Shown here piece by piece: positions 31,385-42,643 of a stretch of DNA of 64,000 nt. The stretch comes from Azolla caroliniana (taxonomy: Eukaryota; Polypodiophyta). How positions within the stretch are numbered: position 1 is the stretch's first letter; each line of letters opens with the position of its first letter. The stretch covers positions 18,290,001 to 18,354,000 of the forward strand of contig JBHGNT010000006.1 in the NCBI GenBank assembly GCA_043228905.1. The letters are read 5' to 3'. The notes beneath the pieces are model-generated. The model ran no database searches, was not told where the DNA came from, and saw only the letters and a list, made by a program, of their open reading frames with translations. The translations under genes were made by a program, and so were the position numbers.

Positions 31385-34300
31385 TCACTTCGGCATGGGA
31401 TGTCTTTCCAGTCCGACCCTCTTCCGGCACGCTTCCAGCTTGTCGGGTGTGAGCACTTTGGTCAGCATATCTGACCCGTTCTCGTCCGTGTGGATCTTCG
31501 TCAGCACGAACTCCTGGTCTTCTATCCTTTCCCGGATCCAATGATATCTTCGCTGGATGTGCTTCGTCCGGGAGTGATAGGCCGCGTTCTTCACAAGGTG
31601 GATGGCACTCTGACTGTCGCAGTAGAGTCGGTACTCCTCCTGCCGGATACCGAGCTCTCTAATGAAGTCCTTCATCCATATTATTTCCTTGCCGGCTTCA
31701 ACATCCGCCATGTACTCCGCCTCCGTGGTTGACAACGCAACCGTCTTCTGCAGCCTCGACTGCCACGAAACAGCTCCCCCTGCATACGTCATCACATACC
31801 CTGATGTGGACCGGCTGGTATCTGCATCAGCCGACATATCCGAATCGGTAAAGCCGTCGAGTTCGGGCTTACCGGAGCCGAATCGGAGGCACACGTTTGC
31901 CGTGCCCTTCAGGTATCGGAGTATCCACTTGGCCGCGTTCCAGTGCTCTTTGCCGGGATTGCTCATGTACCGGCTCACCACTCCGACTGCATATCCTATG
32001 TCCGGTCTTGTACACACCATTGCGTACATCAAGCTTCCGACGGCAGAGGCATATGGTACTTTCATCATGTCCTCCTTCTCAACCTTTGTCTTGGGGCTTT
32101 GCTTGCTGGACAACTTGCAGTTTGCCGGGAGGGTTGACCCGACCGGTCTTGCTTCCGACATGTTGAACTGGTGAAGCACCTTTGTCACGTACTTCTCCTG
32201 TGACAGCCACAACTGCTTCTTCTTCCGGTCCCGGATGATGTGCATCCCTAGTATTTGCCTCGCCGGACCCAGGTCCTTCATTGAGAAGGTTCGGTGAAGC
32301 GCTTTCTTCAGCATCCGTATCTTGACCTGGTCCCGTCCGACGATAAACATGTCGTCCACGTACAGGAGGAGTATTAGAAAGTCTTCTCCTTCGAACTTCT
32401 TCACAAACACGCAGTGATCGGACTGCGTTTTGTGGTACCCTTCGTCGGTCATGAAAGAGTCGAACTTCCGGTACCATTGCCGGGGAGCCTGCTTCAGTCC
32501 GTAAAGGCTCTTCTTCAACCGGCATACCAGGTGCTCCTTCCCTTTCTTCTCGAATCCTTCCGGTTGCTGCATGTAGATCTCTTCTTCGAGGTCACCGTGA
32601 AGGAATGCCGTCTTCACGTCCATCTGTTCTACCTCGAGGTCCATGCTTGCCGCTATGCTCAGCACCGTCCGGATGGAGGTCATCTTCACTACCGGGGCAA
32701 ATAACTCGTCGAAGTCGACGCCCTTCTTCTACTGGAACCCCTTCACCACGATCCTGGCTTTGTATCTCGGGGGGTTTCCGGCATCTCCCGGTTTCAGCTT
32801 GAACACCCACTTGTTTCGAAGTGCCCGCTTTCCTTTCGGCAACTCCACAAGTTCATATGTGTGGTTCTCATGCAGGGAATCCATCTCCTCCTGCATGGCA
32901 CTTAACCACCTGCGGCTATGGGTGTCAAGCTTTGCTTCTTCAAAACTCTCCGGCTCCCCCTCGTCGGTTAGCAGCACGTGCTCTGGTTCCGGAAATCTCC
33001 GGGGGGGCCTTCTCTCTCTTAGAGGATATCTCCGTTCCGGAGCTTCGGTAACCGGCTCCTCCGTTTCCTCTTCATCCGAATCCATTTTGGGATCGGGGCC
33101 GGTTCCGGTATCAGTTTCATCTTCCTCGGCCGGTTCTGTTTCTTCACCGTCTTCGGCCGGATCCTCGAGTGCTAACCGGTCCCTTGCCGGTCGGGACTGC
33201 TCCTCGTAGAGTTGATCCTCACCGGTCGACTTGGAGCTCTTCATCTTCTTCTCCGACTCCCAGTCGGAGAGTGTCTTGTCCTCCATGAAGATGATATCAC
33301 GACTCCGGAATATCTTCTTGTCGACCGGGTCCCATACTCGGTAGCCGAACTCGTCATCGCCGTAACCGAGGAATATGCATGGCCGGGTCTTTGGATCTAG
33401 CTTTCCTCTCCGGTCCTTTTCCACATGCACATATACGAGACACCCGAACACCTTCAGATGCCGGTAGGATACTTCCCTACCGGTCCACACTCTCTGGGGC
33501 GTGTCTCCGTCCAAAGGTACTGAGGGTGATCTGTTTATCACGTATGTCGCCGTCGACATTGCCTCAGCCCAAAACCCCTTGGGTAATTTCGCATGCGCCA
33601 GCATACTCCGGACCCTCTCCATTATGGTCCGGTTCATCCTCTCGGCCAGCCCGTTCAGTTCCGGCGTCTTCGGCACAGTAAACTCAAGCCGGATTCCCTT
33701 CGAGCGACAGTACTCCTCGAACTGCCCCCGGTATTCCCCTCCGTTATCCGCTCGTATCGCTTTCAGCTTCTTGCCGGATTCCCTTTCCACTCTTGCGTGG
33801 AGTTCTTTGAAGACGCACAACACTTGGTCCTTTGTCTTCAACGGTGCCGTCCACAGCTTCCGGCTGTGGTCATCAATGAATGTCACGAAGTACTGGGCTC
33901 CGCCATGTGACTTCGTTTCTACTTGACACACGTCAGTGTGCACCAACTCCAATGGTGCGCTACGTCTCGTCGGTGGCCTTGAGTGGAAGGAGGTTCGGTT
34001 CTGCTTACCGGCCAGGCAATCGGTGCACTTCTCCAGGTGCACATGCTTCACTGGAATAAGGTTGTCTTCTGCAAGCCTCTTCATCCCCTTCTCACTCATG
34101 TGGCACAGTCTCTTGTGCCACAGCTCACTGGCAGTGTCGGTTGCCACGTTCAACTCCTCCGGACACAACCAGGCATTCATAAGGTACAGTGTGTTGACTT
34201 TCCGGGCCCTAGCCACCATCAGGCTCCCCTTGCTGAACTTCATTACGCAGTTCCGGATGCTACCTGTGTAGCCTTCATCGTCTAGCCTCCCGGCCGAAAT

Positions 34301-35467
34301 CAGGTTCAATCGAACCTCCGGAACGTGTCGGACATCCTTTAGCAACATTTTGCATCCGGTCGAGGTTGTCAACCACACGTCTCCTATGCCGGCAATCCGG
34401 CACGTACCTTCATTTCCCATCCGAACACAGCCATGCTCACCGGCTGTGTAGGATGAGAAGTATCTTCTTTCCGGGGTCAGGTGGAACGACGCTCCGGAAT
34501 CGACCACCCAGGTAGTCTCATCGCCGGCAATGTTTAGTTCACCTTCTTCGGTGATGAGCATGATCTCCTCTTCACTTGCCGCGAGTGCCGTCGTTCCTTT
34601 CCGGTCCTGCCCTCGCCGATCCGAACCATTCCGGTCCGTGGCTCCCCGGTAAGCACCGTTCCGTTCCGAAGACTTCTTCGAATCGGTGTCGTCGGCTCCG
34701 TTGTCTTTTCGGTAATGCCGACAATTCTTTCGGAAGTGCCCCGGCTTCCCACAGTGGAAGCATGTGGGCCTTCCTCTTGACTGCGACCGGGTCCCTGACT
34801 TCTCCCGTCTTTGCGGACTCCGGTTCCGTTGTCTTCCCGGATCCGATTCGGTAAGCAGCATCTTCGGATCGGAGGCCGGTTCTTTATCTCTCCGACGCGC
34901 TTCTTCGTTCAAAATGCTTGTCTTTAGTGTTTGTAGGGACAAGTTATCTTCGGTGCAGGAGGTGCTGAGAGTCACCACCAAGTTCTCCCAGCTTTCCGGC
35001 AATGTACACATCAGCATGATGGCTTGCATTGCATCCTCCAACGGGAACTTGATCGCCGCAAGCTGGTTCACGAATCCCATGAACGTGCTTACGTGTTCCA
35101 CCATACTCTCGCCGTCCCGGTACTTGAGGTTCACTATCTTCCTCATTAGGGAGGTCCGGTTCAACGCATTCTTCCTCTCGTAGAGGCCCGACAGCTTCTG
35201 CCACATCTCATATGCGTTGGTGTCGTTCGCCACATGTTGTAGAACGCTCACGTCGACGTATTGCCGAATGGTTGCAACGGCTTTCCGGTTCAGAAGCCTC
35301 CATTCCGTCTCAAGTACCCTCTTGGGTATTTCCGACCTGTCGATCGGTTCATACAGGTCCCGAACAATGAGCTGATCCTCCAACTTTATCTTCCAGTCGG
35401 CGTAGTTCTGCGCATTCAGCACCATCATCCCCGGTTGCCCGCTGCTGCCGCCTTCCATTTTCTGCAC
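31385..35467 (-). pseudogene. A3 Gag-Pol polyprotein, one frame with a single internal stop
   Basis: The frame runs from the ATG at 35467 or, more likely, 35458 (MEGGSSGQPGMM) to 31385 (MPK). In order come gag, the zinc knuckle CFHCGKPGHFRKNC, protease WVVDSGASFHLTP, pre-integrase LWHKRLCHMSEKG, integrase (HTDVCQ, RADNGGEY, LNGLAERMN), reverse transcriptase with LLYVDDMFIVG, and RNase H (DGFTDSDMSAD, LSTTEAEYMA). The only break is TAG at 32729-32731, in VVKGFQ just before the reverse transcriptase core, where A1 has a CAG codon. Both sides stay in the same frame, about 1360 codons in total. It is either a recently dead copy or one that relies on partial read-through, which cannot be decided here. 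Confidence 0.95.
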
Positions 35468-35473
35468 TGCAGT

Positions 35474-35486
35474 CGCTCTGATACCA
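35474..35486 (-). other. primer-binding site of A3 (initiator tRNA-Met)
   Basis: In minus orientation TGGTATCAGAGCG lies three bases after the 5' LTR, the standard copia site. Confidence 0.9.
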
Positions 35487-35489
35487 GAT

Positions 35490-36098
35490 TGTTAGAAGTT
35501 GACGCTTTCAAAACCTTCACCTCTCGGCCACAACCGAGGAAACACGAATCAATGCAGCAGTAAATCGAAAACACAGAGAGAGACTCGAATGCACAGGGTT
35601 TAGCGTGGAAAACCCTAGACGGGAAAAACCACGGGAGTGCAAGATTCCAACTATCACTATACGCAGGGATTGTACAATGGCGAGCTGCAAGGCGACGACC
35701 TTGAGCTCGCTGTCCTCGCCACAGGCGGCGGTATTACACAGAGGCGTTGACCTCTTCCTTTCTCTCTCTCTCTCACTCTCTCTCTCGGCTGCTCTCACTT
35801 CGCTCCCTCTAAGTGGAAAACAGAAAAATGAGCAACAACAACAAAACTGTTTGCCCTAAGTCATATTTATACACATATGACTTTCGGGCTATTTACAAAT
35901 ATGGCCTCGAGGGCCCTTGGCAAACATATTCACAAATATGTCCCCGCATCCGGATCTCTCTCCGGGTACATACGTCATCCGGCTCCGTAGCCGGGGTCTT
36001 CATCATCCGGATCCGATACCGGGTACTCCTCATTCGGGTCTTCATTCCCGATTCCCGGACATCTGACCATCCCATCCGGAGGGACCGTAATCCCAACA
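35490..36098 (-). repeat. 5' LTR of A3
   Basis: 609 bp. The inverted repeats before and over the TATA box lie at 35924-35941, 35887-35906 and 35859-35882. A CT-rich tract (35759-35787) lies in the transcribed leader. Confidence 0.95.
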
Positions 36099-38765
36099 GG
36101 AACCTGATTGTGGCTCAAGCTCAAAAACAGAACACATTGTATGTAATGCATACAAAATTGTGTCGTGATGAATCAAATGTAGTGGATGACTCAGATGGTG
36201 TATTGTGGCATAAAAGGCTCGGGCACATGAGCGAAAGGGGAATGCACATCCTTGCTGAAAAGGATTTTCTACCAGAGGTGAAAGGAATACACCATGAAAA
36301 GTGTGTGGACTGCTTGGCTGGAAAGCAGAATAGAACAACCTTTCACTCTAGGCCTCCAATGAGAAGAGAGCATGCCTTAGAACTGGTTCACACTGATGTG
36401 TGTTATGTGGATGCCTCATCACACCATGGTGGACAATACTTTGTCACATTTATTGATGACTTCAATAGAAAGTTGTGGGCTTTTGTGTTGGTGTCTAAAG
36501 ACCAAGTGTTGTCGGTCTTTCAAGAGTTTCATGGAAGGGCAGAAAGAGAATCTGGACAGAAGTTGAGAGTTATCCGAACAGATAATGGTGGTGAGTATAG
36601 AGGCCAATTTGAGATGTATTGCAAGACTCAAGGCATCAAACTTGAGTATACAGTGCCAAAGACACCTGAGCTGAATGGTCTACCAGAAAGAATGAATCGA
36701 ACCATAATGGAGAGGGTAAGAAACATGTTGGCTCATGCAAAATTGCCAAAGTTGTATTGGGTTGAGGCAATGTTGACAACCGTCTACCTTATAAACAGGT
36801 CCCCATCAGTGCCTCTAAAGGGGGATGTCCCACAGAGGGTGTGGACAGGAAGGAGTGTGTCCTATCAAGATTTAAGGGTGTCTGGATTCTTGGCATATGT
36901 GCATATTGCTAAAGACCAGAGGTCAAAGCTAGACCGCAAGTCCCACGCTTGAATATTCTTGGGGTACTTAGAAGATGAGTTCGGGTACAGGATGTAGGAT
37001 CTCCTTGATAAGAAGGTGATAAGAAGTCGTGATGTCATATTCATGGAAGACAGGTCAATCGAAGACTGGAAACAACAAAGACCAGAGTCATCTTCCCAGT
37101 CAACTATTGTTATGAAGTCGGCACCCATCGATCCCACCACCACACAACTAGTCGGCAAACAACAGTCGCCTAATGAAGCCGAATCTAAGTCGGCCGACAC
37201 ACAATACCAAACTGATGCACACAAATCTGAGTCAGAAGATGAGCTGGAAGAAGAAACCAAATCTGAGTCGGTTATTGAAGGAAGAAGATATCCAATAAGA
37301 ATGCTATGAAGAGGCTATGACTGATGTACATAAGGAGAAGTGGTATAATGTCATGCAAGAGGAAATGGATTCCTTGCATGAGAACCACACCTATGACCTA
37401 ATGGAGCTGCTTGATGGAAAGAAGGCACTCAGAAACAAATGGGTCTACAAATTAAACACTGGAGAAGATGGAAGCACACCTAGGTATAAGGCCCATATTG
37501 TAGTGAAAGGTTTCCAACAGAAAAGGGGTGTTGATTTTGATGAGATTTTTGCTCCAATAGTGAAGATGACCTCCATCCGGACTGTCTTGAGTATGGATGC
37601 CAGTATGAATCTGGAAATTGAACAGTTGGATGTTAAAACAACATTCTTGCATGGTGAGTTGGAAGAGGAAATCTATATGCAACAGCCGGAGGGCTTTGAG
37701 GTGAAAGGAAAAGAAAATCTTGTATGTAGGTTGAGGAAGAGCTTGTATGGACTGAAACAAGCTCCTTGACAATGGTATAAGAAGTTTGAGTCCTTCATGT
37801 TGGAACACAGATTCCACAAAACACAAGCCAATCATTATGTATTTGTGAAGAGGTATGATGAAGGTGATTTCCTTATTCTTTGGTTGTATGTGGATGATAT
37901 GCTAGTTGTTGGACCGAATGCTAAAAAGATTGCAAGCTTGAAGAAAGCTTTGACCAAATCTTTTGCCATGAAAGACTTAGGACCAGGAAAACAAATTTTG
38001 GGAATGCATATAGTCCGGGACAGGACTAAAAACATGTTATGGCTATCACAAGAGAAATATGTAACAAAGGTTTTGCAAAGGTTTAATATGTATAATGTAA
38101 AATCTGTTGGATTTCCATTGTCGGTGAAAACTGAGAAAGATAAGGCAGAGATGAGGAGGGTGTCGTATGCCTCGGTTATCGAGAGCCTAATGTATGTTAT
38201 GGTTTGTATGACGCCGGACATTGCATTCATTTTTGGGACAGTTAGTCGCTACATGAATAATCTTGGAAAGAAGCATTGGGCTACCGTAAAATGGATACTC
38301 AGATACCTCAAAGGACTTCTAGAGTATGCCTTAGATATGGCTCCGGAAAACCTACACTCGAAGGTTTCACAGATTCTGACATGTCAGGTGATGTAGCTTC
38401 CAGCCGATTCACATCAAGGTATGTGATGAATTATTCAAGGGGAGTTGTGTCATGGCAATCAAGATTGCAGAAGGCTATGGCTTTATCAACCACGGAGGCT
38501 TGAGTATATGGCTGCAGTGGAAGCCGGAAAAGAATTAATTTGGATGAGAGATTTTCTAAGTGAACTAGGAATGAAACAAGAAAAGTTTTTACTTTACTAT
38601 GATAATCAGAGTGTTATCCATCTTGCCAAGAATGCTACCTATCACTCTTGTACAAAGCATATTCAAAGAAGGTATCATTGTTTGCGAGAGAGAGTGGAAG
38701 AAAATGAGTCTGCCTTAACGAAGATCCATACTGACGAAAATGGATCTTCTCTATGGAAAAACTAG
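36099..38765 (+). pseudogene. K pol: integrase, reverse transcriptase, RNase H
   Basis: It continues the K frame after A3: pre-integrase LWHKRLGHMSERG, integrase with HTDVCYVD, RTDNGGEY and LNGLPERMN, open to 36951. There a TGA interrupts the segment that should read CIFLGY. The linker is open at 37016-37309. Reverse transcriptase is open at 37317-37769 and, after a TGA, at 37797-38396 with WLYVDDMLVVG. RNase H is split at 38276-38503 and 38445-38765 (LSTTEA, SVIHLAKNA). The catalytic residues are mostly kept, but stops and shifts make it non-coding. Confidence 0.92.
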
Positions 38766-38814
38766 TTGCATGGTGACGAAGGATTGGTTTGGTTGACTCT
38801 CCCCCTACCGGCGT

Positions 38815-38826
38815 GAAGGGGGAGTT
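38815..38826 (+). other. polypurine tract of K
   Basis: GAAGGGGGAGTT lies directly before the 3' LTR, as in family A. Confidence 0.8.
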
Positions 38827-39585
38827 TGTTATGTAAGATTGTCCCTCCTTATGGGGAAGTTGGCTAAAAAGCCGAAACAAGAGTCGACTGGCCGAAATCG
38901 GTTGAAAAGATGAAACGAGAGTTGGTTGGCCGAAATTGACCGAAAAGCCGAAATGGGATTCGGTTGAATGGAAGTCGGCGGAATAGGAGTTCGAACGAAT
39001 ATATACATATACATATATATATATATATATATTCATATATGTATCTGTGAGATACAAAGTTAGTATAGAGAGAGAGAGTAGTATTAGCGACACATGTATG
39101 TGGGATAACTCACTGAAGTGTATAGTTGCGAGACAAGCGCACATGAGAGTTATCTTTGGGTATAGAGCAGGAGTGTGTGAACGCGTTGAAAGGGAAAAGC
39201 AACTAAGAGCTAAGACGGTAGCGGTTGTGCGAGTGACATAGCTCAGTTGCTGAGTGTGAGAGGAAAGAAAGAAGAGTGTAATTGAGAAGGAAGACAGACA
39301 GAACAGAGAAGCTTTCGAAGCTTCAAAAGAGATAGATACTTACGAATTAGGGTTGGGTGCACTCGGCTGAAACTGTGGTTTCAGATAACAACCTGAGAGT
39401 ACATCCATACCAAATTAGGTTCTATCATTGTACACTTGTATTTCTTTTTGTCTCATAGTGGAAATTTCTGTTCCCCGTGGTTTTTCCTTGAAATCAGGGT
39501 TTTCCACGTAAATCGTGTGTTGCTTGTTTTTCATTTATTGTGTCTCAGTATATCAATGGTTTACGTCTGAGTGTAAAATCTATCA
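38827..39585 (+). repeat. 3' LTR of K
   Basis: 759 bp, from TGTTATGTAAGATTG to AAAATCTATCA. The U3 has repeated GCCGAAA-containing units (38868-38960) and a TATATATATATA tract at about 39016-39032. It ends with TTTTT as flank. Confidence 0.92.
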
Positions 39586-39590
39586 TTTTT

Positions 39591-40265
39591 TTCTCCGCAG
39601 CAAGGGTTACTACCCTAGTTGGTGGAAGTGGAAACCATGAGCAACGAATTTTGAAAAGAGATCAAATGTAGATACATACATAGCACAATTTTTGTGAGAC
39701 ACACTTGAGAATACAGTCTAGTGCTGATGGGGGTGCATTCATTTGCTTCCACATGTCTAAATGAGTGGATGGGTTAGACCTAATGCTATAGTAGTGCGTA
39801 ATGAGTTAGTTTGCCATTCTATGGATTTGAGTTAATTAATGGTAATGCTAATGAGTTGCTTCTTATCTTGGGGATTGTGTGGATTGAGCAATGGATAAAA
39901 AAATGCGGATCTTTTACACATATTGATTTTACGGATAAAATCCACAAACAAACACAGCATGATATCTATACGCTGCCCGGCCCAGCTAAGAAAAACTTGT
40001 ATTGTAATGCACTTGGAATTAAAGATTAATGGATGAGAGGAATCATCCATTCATATAGATCCAGTAGCTATACAAGACAAGAGTAGCTTAGCGTACTTAA
40101 CAAACATGAGTTTGAAAGTCACACAAAACCTTTATTTCGAGGGAAAGAAAAACTTAAGCATGAAACAGTCTGTGGAGATGTGTTTTATTTGGGTTGTCGT
40201 AGAGACCACGACAGTTTTGCATAGATATTTTGGGATGGGATGGGGCTAAATTATGATTAACTTAG
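39591..40265. other. intergenic DNA downstream of the KP4-like gene
   Basis: No retroelement protein is visible. The first bases (TTCTCCGCAG after the K target duplication) look like the 3' end of an intron, but no coding sequence follows. A 72-codon plus-strand open frame at 39811-40029 has no recognisable motif. The right end serves as the 3' region of the minus-strand gene at 40266. Confidence 0.5.
40184..40189 (-). terminator. possible polyadenylation signal of the KP4-like gene
   Basis: AATAAA on the minus strand, about 77 bases after the stop codon. The position is plausible for a plant transcript. Confidence 0.4.
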
Positions 40266-40652
40266 TTAATTCACATCCTTGCAACTGCCGCAGTAGTTGA
40301 GGGTAGTCTCACAGTTGTCGAAGGCATGGCTACCGCAGCGGCCACATGGCTGGTCGGTGTAGATGTGCAAGAAGAGCTGCTTGAGCTGGGCGCCCGTCTT
40401 CGATTCGTAGCTGCCATCGCATCGGTAGATGGCAGTGCAGTGGCCGGCCACTCGAGATGTGTACTGCGAGTACACGGTGCCATCGTCGTAGCGGTTGATC
40501 GCGGCCGTGCAGTCCGACTTGCTCACCTGAGAGCTGCACAATGCGGAGCCCGAGCAGTTGTCGGAGTACGACTCCACCTCCATAACTGCCAACATCCCAA
40601 TGGCCACCACCAGCATGACAAGCAAGCCCACATGAGATCTTCCCCCCTCCAT
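40266..40652 (-). CDS. small secreted cysteine-rich protein, KP4 killer-toxin-like
   Basis: An intact 128-codon, intronless frame. Residues 1-28 form a signal peptide (hydrophobic core LLVMLVVAIGMLAV, then MEVES), so the protein should be secreted. The mature part has ten cysteines, at 33, 39, 48, 72, 78, 103, 106, 114, 121 and 124, enough for five disulfides. The glycine-rich end with CGRCGS and NYCGSC resembles the KP4 family, small proteins first known from a fungal virus killer system and since found in fungi and mosses, where they affect calcium channels or growth. The family call comes from the cysteine layout and the C-terminal motif and is inferred. A DUF26 (ginkbilobin) domain does not fit. 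The coding part is visibly GC-richer than its flanks. A TATA box lies about 110 bp upstream. Function in the plant is unknown; antifungal defence or development are possible. Confidence 0.72.
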   Translation of the reverse strand: MEGGRSHVGLLVMLVVAIGMLAVMEVESYSDNCSGSALCSSQVSKSDCTAAINRYDDGTVYSQYTSRVAGHCTAIYRCDGSYESKTGAQLKQLFLHIYTDQPCGRCGSHAFDNCETTLNYCGSCKDVN

Positions 40653-40762
40653 TCTCTTAACAATCTTCTCTCCTTAACTTTAGTAGCTCCCTATTTTGAT
40701 TGATTGATTGGTTGGTTATGTCACAAGAAGCAGATGGGTATGCAGAAGCTTCTGCCTCCACC

Positions 40763-40772
40763 TATATATATA
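40763..40772 (-). promoter_or_regulatory. TATA box of the KP4-like gene
   Basis: TATATATATA lies 111 bases upstream of the ATG, so a start site near 40735 would give an 80-90 base leader. It is bordered by a GT dinucleotide run, so some caution is needed. Confidence 0.55.
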
Positions 40773-41890
40773 TGTGCGTGTGTGTGTGTATGCACATTGA
40801 ATGAATAAAAGATTATACATACATACATACATGCATACCTACGTGATGATGCAGTAGCAATGAAGGAAGTAGGAGGCGTGAGAATGCGGAACTCAAATTC
40901 ATGCTGCACTGGATGATGATTGATGATTGATGATTGATGATGACTGTATTTTATCATATGATATTGATGGATCTGAGGGAACGTGCCTTTCTTGTGTAGT
41001 TTGTGTGAGCCCCACAAGCACAACGGAGGAAGGGAAACCAGAGTTTGGAGTTAGAGTTGGAGTTGGATGGATACATGGGGGCCTCCATGACTTTTAAGTT
41101 GGAGCATACATGTGTCTCTACAACCTCGCTCACACCTTCACTACCAATCTACCTCACACCTCTCCCATTCCCCTCTATCATCACTCTAGGGTTATAGATA
41201 TATCCATTGAAATTTCACACACACACACACACACATGCACACACTCACACCCACAATGTTCTCGCAGAGTAAACCACGCCACGCCATTCATGACATCACG
41301 ACTTCTTCATGTCATTTCCTCATTAATCACACAATTCAAATGTGCTTCGTTTATTTGTTTTGGCTAAGTCTACTTACATTTGTAGGCTTATGTGTATTAT
41401 GACTTGCAAGAGGAAATGCTCCCTTTGTATATACACATGGACACCCGATGATTCTAAGACGAACTTGAATTGCTCTCCACGTGGAATTGCAACATTCCAC
41501 GATACCCTTGCAGTCAAAGCATTTGAGAACATTTTGCTTTACATTCATTATGTTTGTGTTTTCGATAGTGGGCATCTACAAATTATTATTAATGTCATTA
41601 ATAATTTGTTGATTTGAAAACTTTGTGATCAAGATCAAACACACAGCCTCACACTTACAATTTGGAAAAAACGCAAGCTTACTCTTGGAAATTCTAATAT
41701 ATTTATTAAGAAGTTATGTGGTAGAAACGAATATAGCACATCCAATAATCTAATCAACAAAACTCCTTAATAAAGAGATATCACTACAAATTTAGAGGGC
41801 ATTTTGTTCAGAAAATATACAAACTATGCCTAAGCTTTTATGAAACTCCCCAGAATACTTCTTCCCTACCTTTTGTTTCTCTCTCTACGT
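40773..41890. other. intergenic DNA upstream of the KP4-like gene with microsatellites
   Basis: It holds (GT)n at 40776-40790, (CATA)n near 40817-40834, an ATGATTG array at 40912-40942 and (AC)n at about 41218-41236. No coding frame with recognisable motifs is seen on either strand. From about 41640 the DNA is AT-rich. Confidence 0.55.
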
Positions 41891-41897
41891 GGGCGCC

Positions 41898-41905
41898 TAT
41901 AAATA
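41898..41905 (+). promoter_or_regulatory. possible plant promoter TATA box without an assigned gene
   Basis: TATAAATA in the context GGGCGCCTATAAATACAAAG, after a CT-rich stretch, looks like a plant core promoter. Downstream there is only repeat R. It could be a promoter belonging to R or a relic. Confidence 0.3.
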
Positions 41906-42013
41906 CAAAGAGATATTATCAATTAGACTTAGTGACACCACATGAGAGCAAAAAGTCGTAAAGGAGTTTGGAAAGAGCGTTTGTGCAAATTCTACGGAGA
42001 CAATGAAATATAC

Positions 42014-42600
42014 TATGTCGTTGGAAACGTAACTATAACAGCTTAAGGAAGGCACGACATAAATGAGGGACATCTTTCAAGGACATTATGTGAAAAAAAC
42101 CTTTAATTCCTGTAAGTTGGAGGCCCTAAGGTGGTTTGGTAGAAAAATATAAAAATCTTCGTGCTTTGTCATGCTTATGTCAAACTTCGTGTCCTTATAA
42201 ATTGTATCTGGCTTGGACATTGTCTAATCAACCTCTTTAGAGGTTGACGGACCCCTCCCTTTTTTTGTGTCCAATGTAATGCTAATACATTCACACCAAT
42301 TTGCATGGCATTTGTGTCCACCACACCAGAAAACATCAATCAATTGATGGAGTTGTGTGATATCACTCTGCCAAGGATCCAAACGGTTGAATGGTAGGGC
42401 TTTTCGTAATATGGCATCAATTAACAATTTGCCTGAGCAGTCCAAGATTTTGTGTGGGGGAGGGGAGTATGGGGTGGTGAAGAAGTGTGGGGAGATGGGG
42501 CTGGAGGTGGTGTGAGATGTTTCATGACGGTAGAATGGTGTTGGTGATATGGGGGCGTTGTCAAGGTGGGATGAAGCAAGTGTGTGAGGATGGTGTTGGG
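42014..42600 (+). repeat. dispersed repeat R, copy 2 (longer copy)
   Basis: Matches copy 1 (20944-21352) over two blocks, with about 180 bp present only here (42296-42479). Both copies are in the same orientation. No terminal structure is recognised. Confidence 0.8.
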
Positions 42601-42643
42601 AATCATGTGGTGGGAGGTGTCGGGTGGGGTTTTCTTCAAACAT
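42224..42643 (-). CDS. hypothetical 139-residue open frame inside repeat R
   Basis: The N-terminal half is rich in His, Pro, Ser and Thr (HLPPHDSQHHPHTLASSHL). The C-terminal half looks more protein-like (LIDAILRKALPFNRLDPWQS, then FWCGGHKCHANWCE), with several Cys and His residues. I recognise no family. In copy 1 the matching region is deleted and broken. It could be a captured gene fragment, an element protein or chance. Confidence 0.25.
   Translation of the reverse strand: MFEENPTRHLPPHDSQHHPHTLASSHLDNAPISPTPFYRHETSHTTSSPISPHFFTTPYSPPPHKILDCSGKLLIDAILRKALPFNRLDPWQSDITQLHQLIDVFWCGGHKCHANWCECISITLDTKKGRGPSTSKEVD

Larger units (their letters stand above)
30739..36098 (-). mobile_element. 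Ty1/copia element A3, full length and young
   Basis: It is bounded by direct LTRs (30739-31374 and 35490-36098) and flanked by the perfect target duplication GGAAC (30734-30738 and 36099-36103). The internal part has a primer-binding site, one gag-pol frame with a single stop codon, and a polypurine tract. The two LTRs differ at three visible substitutions and one 27-bp repeat unit. Confidence 0.97.
21942..39585 (+). mobile_element. Ty1/copia element K, host of two nested insertions
   Basis: Outer ends TGTTATGTAAGATTGTCCC (21942) and ATCTATCA (39585) are flanked by TTTTT on both sides (21937-21941 and 39586-39590), which fits a 5-bp duplication but is low complexity. With GyA (22210-29109) and A3 (30739-36098) removed, about 5.4 kb remains: LTR, primer-binding site, gag, pol, polypurine tract, LTR. 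All coding parts carry stops, in line with greater age than the insertions it holds. Confidence 0.92.

Noticed and set aside
35813-36952. A 379-codon plus-strand open frame starting in the A3 LTR and running into K pol
   Set aside because: It is a chance fusion across the A3/K junction. Its first part is antisense LTR sequence and its second part is K integrase in its own frame, already annotated.
39811-40029. A 72-codon plus-strand open frame
   Set aside because: No start context, motif or similarity that I recognise; the length is expected by chance in AT-rich DNA.
40266-40652. DUF26/ginkbilobin assignment for the secreted protein
   Set aside because: The C-x8-C-x2-C signature of DUF26 is absent; cysteine number and the C-terminal motif fit KP4 better.
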